From positions 1 to 8,726 of the forward strand of contig URHH01000104.1 of assembly GCA_900547615.1 (NCBI GenBank): DNA of 8,726 nucleotides, given 5' to 3'. Position 1 is the stretch's first letter, and the number at the start of each line of letters is the position of its first letter. This document shows, piece by piece, positions 6,397 through 8,726 of this stretch. The notes under the pieces are model-generated. The model saw only the letters and a list, made by a program, of their open reading frames with translations, ran no database searches and had not been told where the DNA came from. The position numbers and the translations under genes are program-made. The DNA is from an uncultured Blautia sp. (GTDB lineage: Bacteria; Bacillota; Clostridia; Lachnospirales; Lachnospiraceae).

Positions 6397-6434
6397 CGAA
6401 ACAGAGAATTTACAGGAAAGCAGGTGAAAGGAAT

Positions 6435-7955
6435 ATGGAACAGAACGTAGTATTGGAAATGCGGGACATAACCAAGAACTTTACGGGTGTCCGTGCCCTT
6501 TCCCATGTGGATTTTACTCTCCGTAAGGGTGAGATTCATGCGTTGATGGGGGAGAACGGAGCCGGAAAATCTACTCTGATTAAGGTGCTTACAGGTGTGC
6601 ACGAATTTGAAAGCGGAAGTATCCGTATGGAGGAAAACGATAAGGCGATTATCAATCATTCTCCTCAGGAAGCTCAGGATAACGGAATCAGTACCGTATA
6701 CCAGGAGGTAAACCTCTGCCCGAACCTGACGGTGGCAGAAAACCTGTTTATTGGAAGAGAACCAAGAAAATTCGGCATGATTGACTGGAAGCAGATGAAT
6801 GAGCGTTCAAGAGCGCTTCTTGAGAGCCTGGACATTCATGTGCCTCCAACTCAGATGCTTGACGAGTGTTCGGTGGCAATTCAGCAGATGATTGCCATTG
6901 CCCGTGCAGTCGATATGAAGTGCCGCGTCCTCATTCTTGACGAGCCGACTTCTTCTCTTGATGACGATGAGGTAGAGAAGCTGTTTGTTCTTATGAGAAG
7001 ACTTCGTGATGAAGGCGTCGGAATTATTTTTGTTACACATTTCCTGGAGCAGGTATATGCCGTATGCGACAGAATTACGGTTCTTCGAAACGGCGAGCTT
7101 GTAGGAGAATATGAGACGAAAGACCTTCCGAGAGTTATGCTTGTAGCAAAGATGATGGGTAAGGATTTTGACGATCTTGCAGACATCAAAGGCGAGCATA
7201 AAGGAAAAGGTGCAAAAGCAGTAGAACCGGTAATTGAGGCGGTGGGACTTGCACATAAGGGAACGATTAAGCCGTTTAATATTACCATTAACAAAGGTGA
7301 GGTTATTGGCCTTACAGGACTTTTAGGCTCCGGTCGTTCTGAACTGGTACGTGCGATTTACGGTGCAGACAAGGCAGACGCAGGCGTTCTGAAAGTAAAA
7401 GGAAAAGAAGTAAAAATCAACAGTCCTCTTGATGCGATGAAGCTGGGAATGGCGTATCTTCCGGAGGACAGAAAAGCAGAGGGTATTATTGCAGACCTTT
7501 CTGTAAGAGAGAACATTATCATTGCGCTCCAGGCAAAAAGAGGAATGTTCCACCCGTTAAGCAGAAAAGAGATGGAGGAAGCGGCAGACAAATATATCGA
7601 GCTTCTCCAGATTAAGACAGCAAGCCGTGAGACGCCGATCAAGAGTCTTTCCGGCGGTAACCAGCAGAAAGTAATTCTTGGCAGATGGCTTCTCACAAAT
7701 CCGGAATACCTGATCCTTGACGAGCCGACAAGAGGTATTGATATTGGTACAAAGACAGAGATCCAGAAACTTGTACTCGACCTTGCAGACCAGGGAATGG
7801 CAGTAACCTTTATCTCTTCCGAGGTAGAAGAAATGCTTCGTACCTGTTCCCGTATGGCAGTTCTCCGAGACGGCGAAAAAGTGGGAGAGCTGAATGAACA
7901 GGAGCTCTCTCAGGGCAATATTATGAAGGCAATCGCAGGAGGTGACGATAAGTAA
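6435..7955 (+). CDS. ytfR: Sugar ABC transporter ATP-binding protein, YtfR type (double ATPase)
   Basis: The product is 506 residues, the usual length for fused RbsA/MglA/YtfR-type ATPases. ATG 6435 follows AGGTGA (6422-6427) with seven bases between; a GTG at 6348 would start inside the hairpin before it. The first ATPase domain has Walker A 'GENGAGKST' (39-47, Lys45), a degenerate signature 'CSVAIQQ', and Walker B 'LILDEP' with Glu170, then 'FVTHF'. The second has a degenerate Walker A 'GLLGSGRS' (295-302, Arg301 replacing Lys), a full signature 'LSGGNQQK' (405-412) and Walker B with Glu430. The 'SVAIQQMIAIARAVD' and 'PEDRKAEGIIA' stretches fit YtfR better than RbsA or MglA. It sits on the inner membrane face and drives sugar uptake with the permease, whose start codon overlaps its stop by one base. 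Confidence 0.94.
   Translation: MEQNVVLEMRDITKNFTGVRALSHVDFTLRKGEIHALMGENGAGKSTLIKVLTGVHEFESGSIRMEENDKAIINHSPQEAQDNGISTVYQEVNLCPNLTVAENLFIGREPRKFGMIDWKQMNERSRALLESLDIHVPPTQMLDECSVAIQQMIAIARAVDMKCRVLILDEPTSSLDDDEVEKLFVLMRRLRDEGVGIIFVTHFLEQVYAVCDRITVLRNGELVGEYETKDLPRVMLVAKMMGKDFDDLADIKGEHKGKGAKAVEPVIEAVGLAHKGTIKPFNITINKGEVIGLTGLLGSGRSELVRAIYGADKADAGVLKVKGKEVKINSPLDAMKLGMAYLPEDRKAEGIIADLSVRENIIIALQAKRGMFHPLSRKEMEEAADKYIELLQIKTASRETPIKSLSGGNQQKVILGRWLLTNPEYLILDEPTRGIDIGTKTEIQKLVLDLADQGMAVTFISSEVEEMLRTCSRMAVLRDGEKVGELNEQELSQGNIMKAIAGGDDK
7937..7945 (+). promoter_or_regulatory. Full-length Shine-Dalgarno site of the permease gene
   Basis: AGGAGGTGA is a nine-base match to the anti-Shine-Dalgarno end of 16S rRNA, nine bases before the ATG at 7955. 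It lies inside the last codons of the ATPase gene (Ala-Gly-Gly-Asp). Together with the TAATG stop-start overlap it implies translational coupling and balanced subunit synthesis. Confidence 0.85.
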
Positions 7956-8726
7956 TGAGTAAAGTAAAGAAAATCACAAGTGCGCGCCTGTTTCTTCCCG
8001 TTGTGTGTCTCATTGCAGTTCTTCTTTTAAATGTGATTAAGACACCGGACTTTTTCAACGTATCTATCCAGAACGGCGTACTTTACGGTTACATTATTGA
8101 CGTAATCAACCGTGCGTCAGAGCTTGTTATCCTTGCAGTCGGCATGACCCTTGTAACAGCGGCTTCCGGCGGACAGGACATCAGTGTAGGTGCAATTATG
8201 GCAGTGGCAGCCGCAGTATGCTGTCAGGTGCTTTCAGGCGGAGAAGTTTCCGTTACAGAATATGCAAGTCCCCTGATTCTTGCAGTAGTTGCAGCGCTTC
8301 TTGCTTCTGCTCTGTGCGGAGCATTTAACGGATTTCTTGTTGCAAAGCTTAACATTCAGCCTATGGTTGCGACTCTGATTCTTTATACTGCAGGCCGTGG
8401 TATTGCACAGCTTATTACAAACGGACAGATTACTTACATTCGTGTAGATTCCTATAAAATGGCAGGGGGCTATATTGGGAAATGCCCGATTCCAACTCCT
8501 GTTTTCTTCGCTGTGCTCGCAGTCATTCTCGTTGCAGTGATTCTGAAAAAAACAGCTCTCGGACTGTACATAGAGAGTGTTGGTATCAACGGAAAAGCAG
8601 CACGCCTTGTAGGATTAAATTCTACAATGATTAAGTTTTTAACATATGTAATCTGCGGTGTACTTGCCGGTATTGCAGGTATTGTGGCTTCCAGCCCTAT
8701 TTACTCAGCAGACGCCTTCTTTTTGC
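7955..8726 (+). CDS. ytfT: Sugar ABC transporter permease, YtfT type (3' end outside window)
   Basis: The first 257 residues are present; the frame is open to the window end. E. coli YtfT has about 341 residues, so roughly 80 are missing. The start ATG overlaps the ATPase stop as TAATG. The protein is strongly hydrophobic with several membrane helices, the first at about residues 10-28. Family landmarks shared with YtfT are 'DVINRASELVILAVGMTLV', the 'GGQDISVGA' loop (72-80, usually GGIDLSVG), 'AFNGFLVAKLNIQP' followed by 'MVATLILYTAGRGIAQL', 'PTPVFFAVLAV', and 'KKTALGLYIESVGING' followed by 'KAARLVGLN', the region that couples to the ATPase. It forms the membrane channel, probably as a heterodimer with a YjfF-type permease encoded just beyond the window. 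Confidence 0.93.
   Translation, partial: MSKVKKITSARLFLPVVCLIAVLLLNVIKTPDFFNVSIQNGVLYGYIIDVINRASELVILAVGMTLVTAASGGQDISVGAIMAVAAAVCCQVLSGGEVSVTEYASPLILAVVAALLASALCGAFNGFLVAKLNIQPMVATLILYTAGRGIAQLITNGQITYIRVDSYKMAGGYIGKCPIPTPVFFAVLAVILVAVILKKTALGLYIESVGINGKAARLVGLNSTMIKFLTYVICGVLAGIAGIVASSPIYSADAFFL

Noticed and set aside
6348..6434. GTG start extending the ATPase by 29 residues
   Set aside because: It lies inside the intercistronic hairpin without a ribosome site; ATG 6435 has AGGTGA at the right distance and gives the family length.
7358..7696. Long antisense ORFs over the ATPase gene (also 6807-7256 and 6881-7294)
   Set aside because: They lie opposite a clearly conserved gene, lack ribosome sites and encode nothing recognisable.

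Overview
The window looks like chromosome of a gut-type Clostridia, most likely a Lachnospiraceae member. That inference rests on moderate-to-low GC, strong Shine-Dalgarno sites, an AraC-type YesN/YesM two-component pair beside a sugar ABC operon, and the 'MKKKL...LLTAAMVC' style of export signal. No rRNA, tRNA, CRISPR array or complete insertion sequence was seen.

Positions 1-1750 form a visibly AT-rich block unlike the rest. It holds a short ORF without a convincing start (31-225, possibly a gene remnant) and two adjacent genes for small membrane proteins of unknown function (455-919 and 953-1684). The pair is preceded by an extended -10 promoter candidate and closed by an intrinsic terminator (1715-1747). 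Composition and lack of recognisable families suggest accessory or transferred DNA.

Positions 1750-2014 are non-coding but structured. A nested inverted repeat of about 131 bp (1758-1888), bounded by TA and 8-bp terminal arms, resembles a miniature mobile element or a structured RNA. It is followed by a sigma-A type promoter (1929-1956) overlapped by two dyads.

Positions 2015-5088 encode a response regulator (receiver, probable degenerate GGDEF-like middle, AraC DNA-binding domain) and its membrane histidine kinase. They are 5 bp apart and end at a strong hairpin terminator (5126-5188). Positions 5241-8726 encode a YtfQ-type sugar-binding protein, a YtfR-type double ATPase and a YtfT-type permease that runs off the end. 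This is the gene order of the E. coli galactofuranose importer ytfQRT-yjfF, so a second permease is expected just downstream.

The likely circuit is as follows. The kinase senses an extracellular cue, perhaps the sugar or the sugar-loaded binding protein. The regulator then activates the promoter before ytfQ, which has a perfect -10 but no recognisable -35 and carries three TAAACTT repeats upstream. A large intercistronic hairpin (6326-6396) probably keeps binding protein in excess over ATPase and permease. The binding protein appears not to be a lipoprotein, which is unusual for a Gram-positive importer. Sugar identity and the regulatory links are inferred, not shown.
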